From NCBI RefSeq assembly GCF_002443255.2, contig NW_019211454.1:60350894-60414893 (forward strand): 64,000 nucleotides of DNA. The letters run 5' to 3'. The DNA is from Varroa destructor (lineage: Eukaryota > Arthropoda > Arachnida > Mesostigmata > Varroidae). Under the pieces are notes generated by a model that did no database searches, was not told where the DNA came from, and saw only the letters and a program-made list of their open reading frames with translations. Positions 24,214-38,832 of this stretch are shown here, in pieces. The position numbers and the translations under genes were made by a program. Within the stretch, counting starts at the first letter, position 1; every line of letters starts with the position of its first letter.

Positions 24214-27200
24214 AAGCCGCAGTATTTTTGTTGATAGTAGTAGATAGCAACGACAATATTTTACCAAGAAAAACAACAAGCATCAGGCGAAAAGTTTGGT
24301 AAGCGAATGCGGAAAGGAGAGCCAATCACTGAATTGGTCCATGCTGCAAAATAGAAGGTATTATCGTACCTATCGCTACTAACTGAACCACGCACTTCGA
24401 CGTAATGGAATAACTATGAATATGAGTGCATAATTGATTATATTAATTAATACATTAATTGATATAAATAGTGGTGATGCCAGATTCCAAAGGAGTGCCA
24501 CTTTTTCCTCTCAGTTTTCGTCCACTAAAGACCTTGATCACCTCAGGGATTCGTACAATACCGATGTGCTGTGAGCCGGTGATGCCTTGGTTTCGATTGG
24601 GGAGCTTGCACACCCAGATTAGGTGCTGAGATGTCCTGAAATCAAAAGCTTATCAGTAGCTTTGTCGCTTTACAACCTCGTGTTATTTTTTCAGCCTGCG
24701 TTTACACCGATCTCGTTTGTATATGCATCAGACGTAAGTATTTCGAATTTTACGTTCTACGGCACCGTTATTAGGCGTTCTGTCAGATGACTGGCTCCCA
24801 GCACGAAATGAACCATGTGTCTATGCCCAGAAATAAACCTAGACCATTTAAATTAGCTATCACGGGGATTAGCCTCTTATCTACCTGTTCTCTCTTGATC
24901 GATGGTCAGAGTCGTGTTTGGACGTGCGGTATATCTCGTAGCTTGATGCATGTCGCATACATAGCCCGCTCCAAAGTTCGCCCAAACGAAGGTGAAGCTA
25001 ATTTTGCAGCAGCCTTTAGGCCTGAATACTGATGCCCTGGTAGTGGCGTTGGGAAAAAAAGGAGAGCAAAAACTGTTTTAATGCAACCCACGTGGTAATG
25101 AGTAAAGTATCAGTCGAGCAAAGTGCTGTATTTCGGCTTACATATTCACAGAAGCTCAAATCGGCGAAGCCCCACCATATCCAAGCTAAATCCAAAATTA
25201 AAAGTTCTAATAGCCTCGATGGGCACTTCGAATGGTGGCCTGGGAAACCTATTAGGACGATCCGTCAGGAGAATCGGCGACTCAATTTGTATAGGCAATA
25301 GACCTTCATTTTTGCTGCTTCTTACTGACTGAATAACTGATTTCAACATGCCAAATAAACATTCAGAACTATTTTTACCCAACGCTGACAACGGCAAGAT
25401 ATCTTTGCATTTGGCTAATTTTTCAAATTAGGGGAGTTGAAGTACGTGTCTAACTTGATCGATGGCACCACAACAGAGGTCCAAAGTGATATGGGGTAAA
25501 TATAAACAATCCAACCAACAATCCACGACGAAAATGGCTCTAGATATAAGGAGAGGTCCTACTTAAAGTGGGTGACCACTCGCGATGTCGCATTGCCTCA
25601 GCCAAACCACCCTCACGCGGAATGGCCGCACTAAGCTACCACAAGATCCTATAACGACCAATCATTATTTCGTCATGCACAGATCACCAGGTAGAATCGA
25701 TAACGAAAACTAGAAGCGAACGCAACTGGCACAAAAGGCTCATTCATTACAAATTCCACATATACGCGCATTATAGTAGCAACCAATAGTAGGTACTTTT
25801 ACTACCAGGCAAACCACATTGGACAAAACGAGATTTTGGTGCGTAAGGTTTCAGGTCTTTAATTCTCAGAGGTTTCATTCGAGTGGCAAATGATTGTGGA
25901 CTCTAGGTGGTAACGAATTTTCGAGAACTAATGGACGGGGTAGTGAATTCAAAAAGGCTAAAGGTAGTAGTGATATTCGTATTTAAACAGTTTTACTAAT
26001 ATAGCCTTAATATCTAGGAAACACGTGTGACTTTAACGTTCAGCCTAATCAACCAACATGGCATTGCCAAAATCGGATGTTAAACCTAATTGGCAGTATT
26101 TTCTAGATTCGAGAGTTTTATTTCAGTGCTTTCTTCTGGAAAAATTATCGGTCAGCTAAAGGGATAACTCGGTAAAGAGGTCTTAGTTTTATTGTATCAG
26201 TGAAATGACTGGGTGCTGTTTACATAGTGTGTATTTGTTTACGACGTGTGGTGTTTAGTTAACGTAAACCGCCGGCAAGATCGTAAAACTTCTACATGCT
26301 CAACTATACACAATAACCCCAACCCCTAGATGAGTGAACTCAAACAAATAGATAGTATTGGGGATTCCTAATTACCTCAAAACCTATCAACCGAAACAGA
26401 ATATCAGGCTGGCTGTAAGGCTTGTTGTCCTAAGGGGGAAAATGCTCGCCAAGATAGCTAGAAACACGCAGAAATGCTGCCTATTTTTGTTGAAACAGTA
26501 AAACTTTAATGAATGCTTCTGTTACAGCGAAACACCATTTAAAAATTTTTGTTTGCGTTATAATCGGTACTAGCGTGACACGATACTGTGCGACGATCCT
26601 ATGCTTAAGGCAGAACAAGGCCCTGCCTTTCCTATATTTCAAAAGCCAAACTGACCTTTTTTTGTATTTGTGCCGCCCTGAGGTCAATTACAGCAGCAGT
26701 CACACAGGCGCAAAATGCCCTTTCCCGCCATTACCGTTGTATATTAGAAAAGCTTTGCAATCTTCGAGGTTGCCTCGCTGATGAATACACACAACGCAAC
26801 GTAAGTTTGCACACAGAAAAAGCATGAGGCAAATTTGACCACAGCTTTGAGAAACCAAAACTTAGCAAGTATATGGTGAGCCTACGAAGCAACTTTATGT
26901 ACCCCATTATTGATATCCTTTTATTGGTAATAATAATCCTCATCCCAGAAGGTCAATGAGAAAAAATCCACAGGATTCTATGACAACATACAGCCATAGA
27001 AGGTAGATCATTTGGATCGTGAATGGCAAATTACAATAGCAAACGTACCACTGAAATCAATGATTGGAGAATATAGCTAGCTACGATCTACCGTTGGCAA
27101 TTGGATAGTATTGCATTTACGATACACAAATACAATTTGGCTTATTATTGGTATCGGGATTTACTCGTTCGTAGCAGTTCCACGAGGAACCGCTAATTAT

Positions 27201-30200
27201 GATGGTACGAGTAAGTATGGCACAAAACGATATGAACAGCGTAATAATGATAATTGGTATTTGCCGAGCTAGTTATATAGTTTCTCTGTTGTTTGTACCA
27301 CATGCTGTTTGCAAACCAGATGACACTGATTGGCGTAAGAAAAACAATTGATGGAAACACGTTTTACACCGATGAGAGGTAATCGAAAATGCCAAAAACT
27401 GGCAAATAACAAAGGTAGATAGCATGAAAATTCAAAAGAATGAGAGAGAAAAATACGTAACAGCACGCTGTCAGTGTATCAGTAATAGTACCGATAATTA
27501 TAAATAAAGGTGAAGATACACCTCCAGGAGTAAACGTCATGTCAATTGTGATTTCTCTAATATTGATCTAATTATGATTCTTGATGGTTATCGATATTTC
27601 CATCGGTCTTGAAATACCCCTGATAACTAGGAATAAACGTATCCAACCATGTTTTATTGTAGCTAATTATATTAAATAGAGATATGTATAGCGATCAATA
27701 AGAGTTCCTCCAGATTGAGCTGACTGTTCCGGCCTGTTCAAGTGAGGTCCGACAGATTTAAGCAATTATCTACTCAGTAAGGTTATGTTGCGTCACTGTA
27801 CATTGTTGACGGTATTTTCATCATAATCATCGGGAAGACTCGGCTTGACAAGACATAAAACAAAAAGTAATTTTTTTAATACAACCAAATTTCTTTGGCC
27901 TATGGTGAACCTGATAAAAAATCTCTCCTCTTCATCGTTGTTCATCGAGTCATTTTATGTGAAATCGGGGATCTTTACTTTTTTTGGGAGTACTTGACGT
28001 CAACCTGACGTGAACTAGCAACCACCGGATAACTTTGAAAGGTAAGGCGTGTCGATATGTAGATTGTTTAATTGTAAACTAAGCTTTACCAGACTACAAT
28101 AGTAACAGCAGAGAACGTATAGATTATGCAATATATAGAAAAGGAGTGAAATTGCATTAGAATACCTATGTGAATATGTATTCTCATCGAAAGTTCGTGT
28201 TCTTCTGAAGTGCAGCTGTATGCAGTGAGCCCATTACGACAAACGGCCCCAAAGAAAGCCAGAGGCATGCAGTACGGACAAGCTGGCCTGCTAGCTGGTT
28301 TATGTAGCCTTCAGACATGATAGCAGTTCAGAGGGTAATGTAAATAAAACAGCATCCTCTCTTTCTCTCCGGACGTTTGGATAAGATGGGAAACGGTGCA
28401 GGAAATTTTTTCTCCCCTGGGAAATGAACGTAGTGGCCAAACCGCCTACGCTATTCGTAGCAAGGTGCCTCGCAGTAGTGGTAGTAGCAGCAGACGAACG
28501 GAAGTTGAACGAAATAGAAGACGAAGCAAGGACAACGTAACAAAGGTTTATGATATATAAGACCCTGGAACGAGCCGCTTTGGTAGAAGCCTGATAAAGA
28601 CGGTGATTAACAATTTTGAAACCATTCCGTAGATGACTGCCCATTGTTTTTGTGTTGAAGTAATGCAATGACCGACTCACTGACCAGAATAGACAGAAAA
28701 CTTTCCTCTACGCTCTTCTAATCCTCTTGCTAAAATAAAACCACATGTAACTGCTTTCACTAGGCACCGCTTTATAGGGTAGTGTACATTTGATTTATAT
28801 AACTATTGCCTCAAACCTTCAATAGGAAAGTAGCGATTAGAGTCCAGAGCCTCCCAAAAAGCTTGCCTTGACGAGCCAAGCTTGCCTCTACATCGATAAA
28901 GCTTGTCATGCTCAACGACATGCAAGAAGGACGCGGACGAAAACATCATTATATTGATCTTCGGGTTATTATAAAGTATGGGAAAGCAGTATGTTGGACA
29001 CCTGTGCTAATGATTGCTTAAATTAGTTGCTTTGAATTTACCTTATTTGTTACGAACTCTCAGAAGTAGCTTCATTAAGTGGCCCAGCAGTGTAGCTTGG
29101 ATTCTTGCGTATACTATGTCTACGAGTGTCTTTTAGTTGCTCACCAGACGAGTTATCGATTTGTTATGCACAAGCTAATTGTGTAAATTTATTTCCTATC
29201 GAGCCAGAAGTCCTACCGAGGTTGTTGGACTATCTTCTTAACGCGCACTGATCGATTTGAATGAATAGGCCGAAGGCCAGGCATATTCAGGTGGAACACT
29301 ATAAAAGAGCAGGATTTAAAGAATAATCTGTTCTCTACGATAAACGATACGAAACTGGATTTTCCGTCTCTTATTTGTCTTGAGATCCTTTCTCGCGATA
29401 AAAGTTTTAAGCGATTTATTTTTCACGGTCAATAGAAACTGTGTGTTCCGGCAGGCGATATGTACTTTCGAGTGTCACCCTCGTTTCTTCTTCACAATCA
29501 AACTGGGACTACGCTCAATGCTAAGGCCGCGATCGTATCTGAAACCACGCAGGAAATTCTTACGAGTTGGTACGTATATAGATCGCTAACGGACAAAGAA
29601 AACTGCAACGCTATGAAATCGATATATTTAAAGAATCGAAGTAGGCGTAACCGTAGCTAAGGAATATGAAAAACCGATCGGTAGCATCAAGTGATGGATT
29701 ATGTTAAACTATAACAATGGAGACAGTATAAATTTTCCTCGGGTAACGTAACCAATTACTCCAGTGTCTAATTACTCGTAGCCATTTCTATGGCATACAG
29801 GAGAAAAGCATATTGTGCGACAATCAACCATTAGGTTGAGATACAATCAAGAAGCAATACATTTAAATACATGATTTATCCATCGAGTGAAGACAATGAC
29901 GACGGCAAGTCAACTCTCGCTCTGGACACCTACAAATTGAAGATCGACATAGACGTAATGTGGTGTGATACAAACTTTCTCAAAACAAATGAGTGAGTAT
30001 CTGCCCATTGGCACTCTCAGCTAGCAGTGACCGTCAGGGAGGATCTAACGAGCACTCGGCAAACACATGCACACACAGATTTCTAAGTTGAATAGAATGA
30101 CTACGGTGATCTTCACGGTTAAATCAGCACCGAAATTAGACAAGCGTACCCTCTTGATGATTACACTGGTTTGATACAATTACGGCTATTGCAGTAATAG

Positions 30201-32759
30201 AAAATACTATCATATAATGGTTGAAGGTCTCTTTTTACAAGAATCGTTATGTAAAGCGGTCAATACCACTGCATACGCTACGGAAAATGGCCTACCATGT
30301 GATTCTATTGTTTCTAATAAAACGTTTGAATAGCTTTTTGCCTGACTAGCCAGAATTCAACTCGCCAGTCTCACACATCTTCACACGTGTAAAGCATGAA
30401 CGATTGGATCCTGAACGCTCATGGAGGAGCAAGAATCAACAATCTAATTCTTGGGCCACTGTTCAGTTGTGTGATTAATTCTTCAAATGTCTATACGGAT
30501 TGAGACCAGTATTTATAACGTTGAAGAAGCTTTGCAAAGTAATCAGTGCGAGTAAATGCGATGATATGATTGATGCTTTTCTGTCAATACAGATGTCGTT
30601 CGCTCAAAACGGTACTCATTGACAAGAGGGCACAGCCTCTAGAACCCTGCCTATCTAAGTTGTTTTCAGTCGCTTCACAGACGCTCTGCAAAATCGAAAG
30701 AATCACCTAATCCAACGTGATGTGAAGAACAAAATCGTCCACGAAGATGATAACGACGGAGAGTGTCAGCTTATGGGCTACCGAACATCACCTATTAATC
30801 GCAAAGATGACAACAAGTATAATTAAATTCTTACACACCTACTTACACCTAAATATACATATACCACGGCTACATAAATATGTACACGTCTATAACTATT
30901 ATATATTACGGCACATGAGAAGAAGCCATGCACGGGACAGGCTGCAGTCATTTGTTCTAGTATTAGTAGTCGATTTTGAAAACTAGCATTTTGTAGAGTA
31001 CCATTGCCGTTTCAGCGTAAACACAAAAAATACGCCAGAGACGCGTTTACATTCACCTATAGATTACCTCTGTGATATTTGTAAAAGCTAATAAGTCTCT
31101 GGTAACACAGCACTAATATTAGGGTCTGCGCTGCGCAGCCCACACCCGCAACAGTCAAAAACAAACGTTTTTTGCTTGCTTGCTTCACCGCCGCGATCTT
31201 TGTCGTCGCTCGTTTCCTCCTAAAAACTCAATTTTTTGAAGTAACTCTAGCTAGTCCTTCAACTGATATAATTTTACATGATACCTATTATGTAGTTGCA
31301 CATTTTCATTAGACTTCAAAAATATAAGCTGGATTTTTTCGCTGGTAGTGTTGATTGATCTCCATTGCTTTTTTGATTGAGTTTTAATATAAAATTTTGA
31401 AAATAGATGACTTCTATCAATAAAATTCTTCTTTTGTTGACACGTGTGAGCGGAATGAACTTAAGAGAGCGAGTGAACGGAAAAGGGTCACGGCGAGATG
31501 GCGGGCAGCGATAACAACGACGGACAGAACCGCAACGAAAAGAGAAAACGCAGTAGAGACTATTTACAAAAATAGTATGGCTGCAAACGCTGTTACGCAT
31601 TCTACTGCGCATTTCAATCATAGAACAAGATGAACTACTTGAGCAGGCAGTAGGAGTATAATTCCTTAAATTATGGAACATAGAATAATTGAAAGGTGCG
31701 TCATTGATGAGAGGCAGGGCTGGTAGCTCATAATGTTTTCAAGTGGTCTCTTTTTCCCTTGCATTTGGTTTAGGGAAGTTTTTTACTTTCAAGAATAGGC
31801 GAAAATTTAGTTTTTTTGCACTGTTCAGCTTGCTATTAAATACTGTTGAGGATTCACTGTCATTTTGTCCCACTCAAGAATCCTTCTAACATCGATGTTT
31901 GAAGCCTGTATTAACAACATTCACGTATGTTGAAAACAGATCCTCAAAAAATTCATACTAAAAGTAGATCCTGAGCAGGATAACCTGAGTTGATTGGTGT
32001 GATCCACAGTCGCATACTGCTCCAAAAAATTCGTCTTGTTATGACGGTGTTTTGAAAAATACGATGTACTCCCTGCCGAGATTGCGATAGAACGGGGAAA
32101 TACAAAGGAGCAAGGGTTTGAGCAAAACAGTATCTACTTACTTTCTTGTAGCAAGAATAACGCGCAGTGAAAACTATTGGAAACGCCAAACGCCGAGGCC
32201 TAAAAGACTCTGGTGTAGAGCAACTCAATGCGTCCATGCTAAGCATGCCAGGTAAAAGCTAAACGGGTAGCCTACGCAGCCCATGGTTTAAATTCGGCTG
32301 GATAAAACGGCACTATTTCCACGCAAAATTTCTCAATATGTTATTTCAATAACTCTGCAGAGACAGTTAGCACAGGTAAATACCTATTTTTTTTTCACAG
32401 GCGTGCAGTCAAACGTGTGCAAACGGACACGTGCACGACCAACTAGTACATCTTTGCTTCACTACCTTAAAAAAAAGCAGTCTACCGAGGAGATTTGAAG
32501 CAATTCGGGAGACTCTCCTTGAATCCAGGCCTTTTTCCGCTACTCCCTAGAACACACACGTAGAAAAAGCTTGATCCCTTTTTTCTTTCGTCGTGTCCTT
32601 ATCTCTGCTGGGGCGCATTTGTATCCCAGGTATTTAGCTTATGGTCAACAATTCTTACCAACAGAGTAGTACAACCGGTTTACAGTATAAACCTCCCGTA
32701 TCATTCATCAGCATTACAATTACCACTAACATACCCTTCGTATGTCTTTGTCCCCCAGA
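24214..32759. other. anonymous intergenic sequence
   Basis: No gene recognised. Open frames are short and overlap on both strands (for example 25146-25397 minus and 28300-28680 minus, the latter 126 codons with a Ser/Ala/Thr-rich middle from a GTAGTAGCAGCAG run). There are no transposase or polymerase motifs, tRNA boxes or long repeats. An AT-rich near-palindromic patch (ATTGATTATATTAATTAATACATTAATTGATAT) lies near 24433-24465. Confidence 0.5.
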
Positions 32760-33960
32760 GCCCTATAGTAGTAGCAGCCGCAGAAGCAACCAGTGCAACA
32801 TTTGATGCCAACTTTCCATCTTTTCGAACTTCCTAGATTGCTTCTCCTCCTCTTCAGCTCAATCTGGCTTGCCATTCGTCTGTGCCTGCTCACTGGTCCT
32901 TTCCAGACCTATTCGCAGGCAGTACATCTACTCCACTTTACTGGCCCACGAGCCGGCTTCACTTTGAGAATGGTAGCTTCTGCTGGGGCAGCCTGTCTCA
33001 CGCCCGCAACAGCTCTTTCGTTCCTTCAATTCCACCGCATCTACTGCTATAACTCAATCACTAGCAGTTGAGCTAAGTCTCGTTCGTGACATGAAAGCAC
33101 CAATTATAACTCAGACCAAATGGTGAGGTACCCGGGGAAGGGCGTCAGATGTTCGGAAATCGTGTGCCTCGTACCTTTTTTTCGTTTTTCTGCGACCCTA
33201 TCATTCTATTCGGGTTTAGGTAAAGGCGAAAGCGGAAGAGAAATATGTGTAAGTCTAGGTACCGCAATGTAGCTAAAAGCAAAAGACCGAAGTGGATAGA
33301 GATCGTGAGACCTGAGCAATTTTCACCGCTTCGTTCCCTGTCTCCGTTTACTTGGCATTATGTTGTAGCTGGTTCAGCAGACAATTTTAGGCAACAGCAA
33401 TAAGGATACCAGGAAGCGCATTATTTGTGACAGCAGTAGCAGAAGTAGTAGCTGCAGCAACAATGGTTACGGCATCAGCGCCAAAAGATATTAGCAACGA
33501 CGACAAAAACATATGCGAATGAGTAAGTTTTCCCTGCCCGTCCCACATCCTGTGGGAGAGGCTGATTTTACTTTTGTTCGTAGCTGCAAGTGGCCGTCGG
33601 ATGTATAGTAAGCAGCACAGAACAGCAGCCCGTCATTTTGTCAAGCACACGTACATGCACGCAGATATCCCGTGTACTTTCTCTATATCTAGCTTTTTCT
33701 GTTGCTCCCCCATGTCAGCAGAGTGGAAACGCAAGTAAACAAGAAGAAATGGCCAAGGACAACAGCGCCAGCCAGCGGAGATGCTTCGAGGTTTGGATAT
33801 TTGGCAAAAAGTAAAAAACAGGAGAGCCAAACTGGCAAACTGAGATGGCCGCCGTCATATACGGCTGAAGTATTGCTGTCGGCCCTATCTGAACTTTAGC
33901 TACATATGCTGCCAGACAGCAGACAGCAATTGGGCTAAACATTTTTTATTGCGGAAAAGG
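32760..33960. other. GC-richer, trinucleotide-rich stretch of unknown nature
   Basis: Relative to its surroundings this stretch is richer in GC and in CAG/GTA/CTC-type triplets. Exon-like pieces occur: after CCCCCAG at 32758 a 25-codon reading begins SPIVVAAAEATSATFD and stops at 32837-32839. A 92-codon frame spans 32793-33071. At 33430-33520 a triplet-rich piece is open in two frames (one reads TAVAEVVAAATMVTASAP). None has a matching donor or a recognisable product. It might be an untranslated exon or a lost coding region. Confidence 0.3.
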
Positions 33961-36129
33961 GCTGCCAATGCTGCCCATTCGTGGTCGCTCCATCACGCAG
34001 AAACCCGCACGGGCTGTACCGCCAACGCGATGAGGTTACGGGGTGAGTGGGATTTAGTCCTGACGTAAAAGAGGCCATGGAGTCCTGCCTTGCCAGCGCT
34101 GTCGGTGGCCGTGGACAAAACGGATAATCTCGTATTGCGTAAAGATGATCCGACAAACGTGCGTAAACCATTGCAGGCACGAAATGAGCTCAGGATTTGG
34201 AATAGGCGACACAAAAAGGAGAGATAACTGGAAAACGACTCTAGTGAGTATTCAGCTTTTACGCATAGTTTCACAAACGTTATTTCTTTATGCGGTTTTT
34301 GAAAGACACACAGTGTTCTTGGTAGCAGTAGGTTCCCTTTAGACAATGATAATGCCACCTATGATCATTCTGATTTCCTACTATTACTTATTAGATCAAA
34401 AGGGACACATCCATTTATGTATACACGAGATCAGCAAAAAAGCATTCCATTAATACTTGCTGCTGTCCTCCTATTGCACGTATTTTCACGTCATTAGTTC
34501 GACTGTATATTTTGGTCTTCGTGGTTGTTCAATTTTTATATATACCTGTGTATTAGCAAACCGTTACGTTACACTCATAAGCTAAATACAATAAAATTTC
34601 ATTAGTAGTTATAAACTCTTTAGGTACAGATAAGCACTACAAAAGAGCAACATAAGTAAATCTATTGAATTATTTGAAACACTGTCTATGCGGATTGTTG
34701 AGCTTATAAAACTAATTTCAAAGATGGCTCCAGGGCGCGACGGGCGCTATCATATTTCTCTTGCACCTGGAGCACTTACATGTATTGTTAGATTCGTAGA
34801 AATCTGGTTTCCTGCAAAGCCTAGGGCAGAACCCTTGCCTGGAAAAACGAGTGACGACATGTTTATCTAGCTTGTTCGTTCTTTTCAAGTCCTTGTCCCT
34901 TACCGCACCCGGAACAAAGAAATCTCCATAAATCTGCACAAATTTTGCCCCCGGTTCCGAACGTTTTCGTTCTTAAAAGTTTTCGTTGCTGCGAGTTTAA
35001 AAAAGCGATGATGTAACCCCCTGGACAGAAGTGGCGAGTCGGCTAGAATATACGCGAATATACGAATTTCGAATTATTCTCTGGAGTACTAGTGTCTTTC
35101 TAAGAAAGGAGTCCTTGACACGATTTAATTGTTCAAGCTTCTTTCGTGTAACCTATTCCGCTATAACGCGTATAGTATACGTTTCAATTGGTGCTACTTC
35201 AAAGTCGGGCAAGCTTATCGCGGTTACGAGGTACAAGAAATAAAGCGATTTGATCGCTAATGTAATCAACACTGCCTTCCTGGATCTTTCGATGACGTGC
35301 GCAGCCATTCGCGGGAGGAGTAAACCAAAATACGGAAATCGGTTTACATAGGCAAGAGGCAATCTATGCACAAAGTATCAGCTGCCGCTCCCTTTTAAAC
35401 TACATCGCTCCCATCTTGGTTAATGCCAAATCTAAAGCACATTCATGATTCAGCCAGCGTGAGTATAACCTTGTCGCTGAGCGCCAAGTCGGACGTTGCC
35501 CTGAAATTAATAACTGTGGACTGGGCGGCGCTACCAGCGCCCTCTTGACATCAGCTATCAGTATCCTGCACTCTATTCTGATGGAGCCTATATTACTTCG
35601 TTAATATGACGCGTACGCTTTCTAAGTAGCTTTAGAGTGTTTTAGTAAGTAAGTAAAGTTTCGGTAAAACCGGGGAACAGCTTATGACAAAGGCTCTCCT
35701 TTATTATTCCCCCTTCCTCCCAAGATGACGGTACGCTTGAGTCACTTGTGCCCTGAGAAATCTTTAACATGACAGCCAAAACTGTGTACCAGTACCAACA
35801 ACTGAATATATCACATTGTATCGAGATGCTCTCTTTCTACGCTGCTGCGAACAATGACACCGCACGTGGTACTATATGATTGATTACTAGTACGAGCGAC
35901 ATTCTGCATCGGCGATCAAACGGGTTAGCTTTGTCCTTGAAACGCGTACTTTTTTTGACAGTTCGTCTTAAAAACCGAGGCTAAAGGGTGGAACTCGGAC
36001 TGTATCTTGGTCACATGCCTGATGGCCACCTGGACCCTCCGCGCAAGACCACAAGTATGATTGAACCACGACCTGTGTTCTCGAACGGAAGCGAGGGTTT
36101 TTACTGTGACCAGATGCTGCACATATCTT
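33961..36129. other. anonymous intergenic sequence
   Basis: Nothing recognisable: only short overlapping open frames on both strands and no repeats of note. Confidence 0.5.
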
Positions 36130-36265
36130 TAGCCGACCACTACGTCAGATAAATATGAAATAATAATAGGTGGATTAGTTTATTAGAGAACTTAATGAAT
36201 CACTCAATAAAGTTAAATGTATTATCTGTAATCAATGTGTTTACAGTTCGATTAGTGGTCGGCTA
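36130..36265. mobile_element. 136-bp MITE-like element with 13-bp perfect inverted ends
   Basis: TAGCCGACCACTA (36130-36142) and its exact complement TAGTGGTCGGCTA (36253-36265) enclose 110 bases of AT-rich sequence with no open frame. The outermost bases are TA at both ends, as expected if a Tc1/mariner-type transposase inserted it into a TA target. The size and ends fit a non-autonomous miniature element. TATAAAAG starts at 36264, overlapping the right end, and an initiator-like TCAGTC lies about 30 bases on. An alternative view is that this is part of an LTR promoter for the gypsy remnant 2.5 kb downstream, but no second LTR copy was found. Confidence 0.5.
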
Positions 36266-38832
36266 TAAAAGTGTTCACTGACAATTATTCGTCAGTCTCT
36301 TTAAAGTTCCTCTTCTCTTCATAAAATTTTTTTGCCAACCATATTGGTAGATGAATTGTTAACGACAAACCTCAGTGGGCAGAACGCTCGTATTCGGCTA
36401 AGGGATTGGTGGTTTTTTAATTTCAAGATCAGTTGCTTCCGCTCCGATATCCACACGGAACAACTACCGAACACATTTGCATCACGTTTTGCAACTAGCA
36501 AAGGATGTTTGAAATAGAATGGCCCGAACTTCTAGGAAAAGTCAGGTAGGCGAAAGTCCCCAATCCTGCGACGAGCGGTCGAATATTATTGTCACACGAG
36601 GTCAACAAGCAGCTAATGGACACCCTCGAAATTTGCAGGAAGCTCCAAGTAGTATTTGCGTTGGGTCAACTTTCCTGAAATGTACGATGTTTTACAGAGT
36701 GGAGTCTAGATTCACTAAATTGTTTAAAGATTCATGTCTAAATAGACAAATCGAGACCGCTACTGGACTATAAAAAGCATCGCTTTAGTATTCAATACTA
36801 AAGTGATGAATGTTGTTTTATTAGAATAAGCGAACTGTATAGATCAATAATTCATAGTCTTAACTTACAACTTTCACTGTGTAAAATTAGGTGAATGTTG
36901 TAGTTTGAAATTTACTCGAAGTTACAAAGGACTGTGCCGTGGCAGTAGAAAATATGCATCTTCACAAAAATCATCTGACAGATAAATCCCAACTGTGTTT
37001 CATGAATCTCATGCGAATAGGCGATGCAGAAAGTCTTCTGTTTATAGCCTTTGAGCTAGTGGGCTTCGACACGCAACACAAGCTGTGCAGAGAAGCGATT
37101 GCCGTTCTCGGGCGTGACTAAAACCTGCATACCTACAGTTGTACGATCCGGTAACGCCTTCGATGTTTGGCTTTCAGTGCAAAAATCGTCCAACAAGAGC
37201 AGTCTACTCGCAGCTCTCGTTCTGTATGTATGTCAGTTCGATTAATACACGGACCGGCCTTCAAGATAGAAGTTATCACTAAACGGATGAATTTGGCATT
37301 TACAATTTGTCTTCCTTCCAGCCACGCAGGTTCTACATTTCCCTCTCGGAACACCTCTGTCATCCTGACATCATTGTTTAAAACCAATTCTCAAGACATT
37401 CGAAAATGTTTGAACTACCATTGAAGCACGTATAGAAAATTCTCTATTTCTCGCAAATGTATTTATTTCCAATAGTTGTACGAATACGTTTTGAAGAGGA
37501 GACGATGGATACTATTGCGTTATTTTATGTTTCCTCTAAACGGAGATAGGTACACTTAAGGTCTGGATAGATCAGCCTGCTTGCTTTCCTTTGAGCACAA
37601 TATCTATACTTGGAATAAGTCCAAATATTTTTTTTTTGTATTTTACAGATGTTCGTCTATTCAGGATAGTAATATTTTTACAAGAAGTCACTGTTTCAAA
37701 ATGCTGGCTTGAACGTCGCACCTATGGAGCGCCGCTTAGCGGCAAATGTCAGCCGGCTTGCTTTCGGTCACTATTAAAATAAACAGTCACCAAACGACTT
37801 TTATCTTGTCAGTACCTAACATATTCGCAGAACCCATTAGGATTAGGTTGAATTAAGGACAAACATGACACGGAGAACCCTTACTTCGAGGCCAACAAAC
37901 CGTGAGGGAGATTGCTACAAAAGCTAGACGCCGGAGCAAATGATGCTTTAATTAGGTACATGCTCAAGCAAAATTCCAAGACGCAACCAACAGATCAGCG
38001 TTCGGTAAGGTTTGCGTTTTTTGGCAATCATCAATCGCATTTTTACCACCAACCTTGGAGTCGATCCGGTTCCTGCTAACAGAGGGAACTCAATAGGCAA
38101 AGAACCCTACCCCTCGCAGAAATCACAGAGGCGCTCCCCAAATGATCCAAATGCCACCGAAATGTTATATGTCAGAAAGTGAGCTAAGAAGGTGGGCATT
38201 CACATCCTTTCGGAGGATACCTAGCCAGGGGTTAAACATGCAGTGAATTTAAAAGAAGGACCCGTAGGCATACGTATGTCTAAGCGGAAACACAGTGTTA
38301 GACAAATACAGGATGAATACTTAGACTGTGATGGATTCGGTGTCTGTCGAATGAGCCTCTCCAGGTAGGAAGCTGTTACAATAGCTGTCCGTCATGCTGC
38401 TAATCGGAAATGGACAGGAGATAGGAATTCAGAAACTCTTCAGCAGCGGAGGCTACATTGTACATATCGAGTTGACATCAACCTTCCTGAGCCTCCGTAG
38501 TCACATAAAAGTCTTTTGATCAGACCGAAGAAATCGATCAGTGTTGAAGCTGCACGATAACTAACTGTAAGAACAATCACGATCGGATTAATTACAGTGG
38601 TGCGAACTAGAACAACCAAAATTAAGACAGCGATTAAACTTCAAGTTATGATGAGAAGGTAGAAATGCCTCTGAGAAAAAACAGACTCGAATTCAAATGG
38701 ATACAAGGGCTGGGGGGTAAGGCTAAAGGTATGAACACGGTCATACAGCAAGATAATATAATGTCTAAAAACTTTTGTCGAGAAACACAAGGGCCTTCCA
38801 GGGCCTAAATTAACTATCCTAATTAATTAAGG
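36266..38832 (+). other. unassigned sequence upstream of the gypsy pol remnant
   Basis: If the downstream polymerase belonged to a full element, this is where leader, gag and protease would lie. The plus-strand open frames (36519-36773, 36939-37121, 37167-37424) show no zinc knuckle or protease DTG motif. A short stem-loop (36778-36808) follows the first of them. Treated as possible decayed element sequence, not proven. Confidence 0.3.
36778..36808. repeat. stem-loop, 15-bp arms with one mismatch
   Basis: CATCGCTTTAGTATT, a single C, then AATACTAAAGTGATG. The arms pair except at one position. With a one-base centre it is more a near-palindrome than an RNA hairpin with a normal loop. It begins a few bases after the TATAAAAAG that ends a short open frame. 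Confidence 0.7.
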
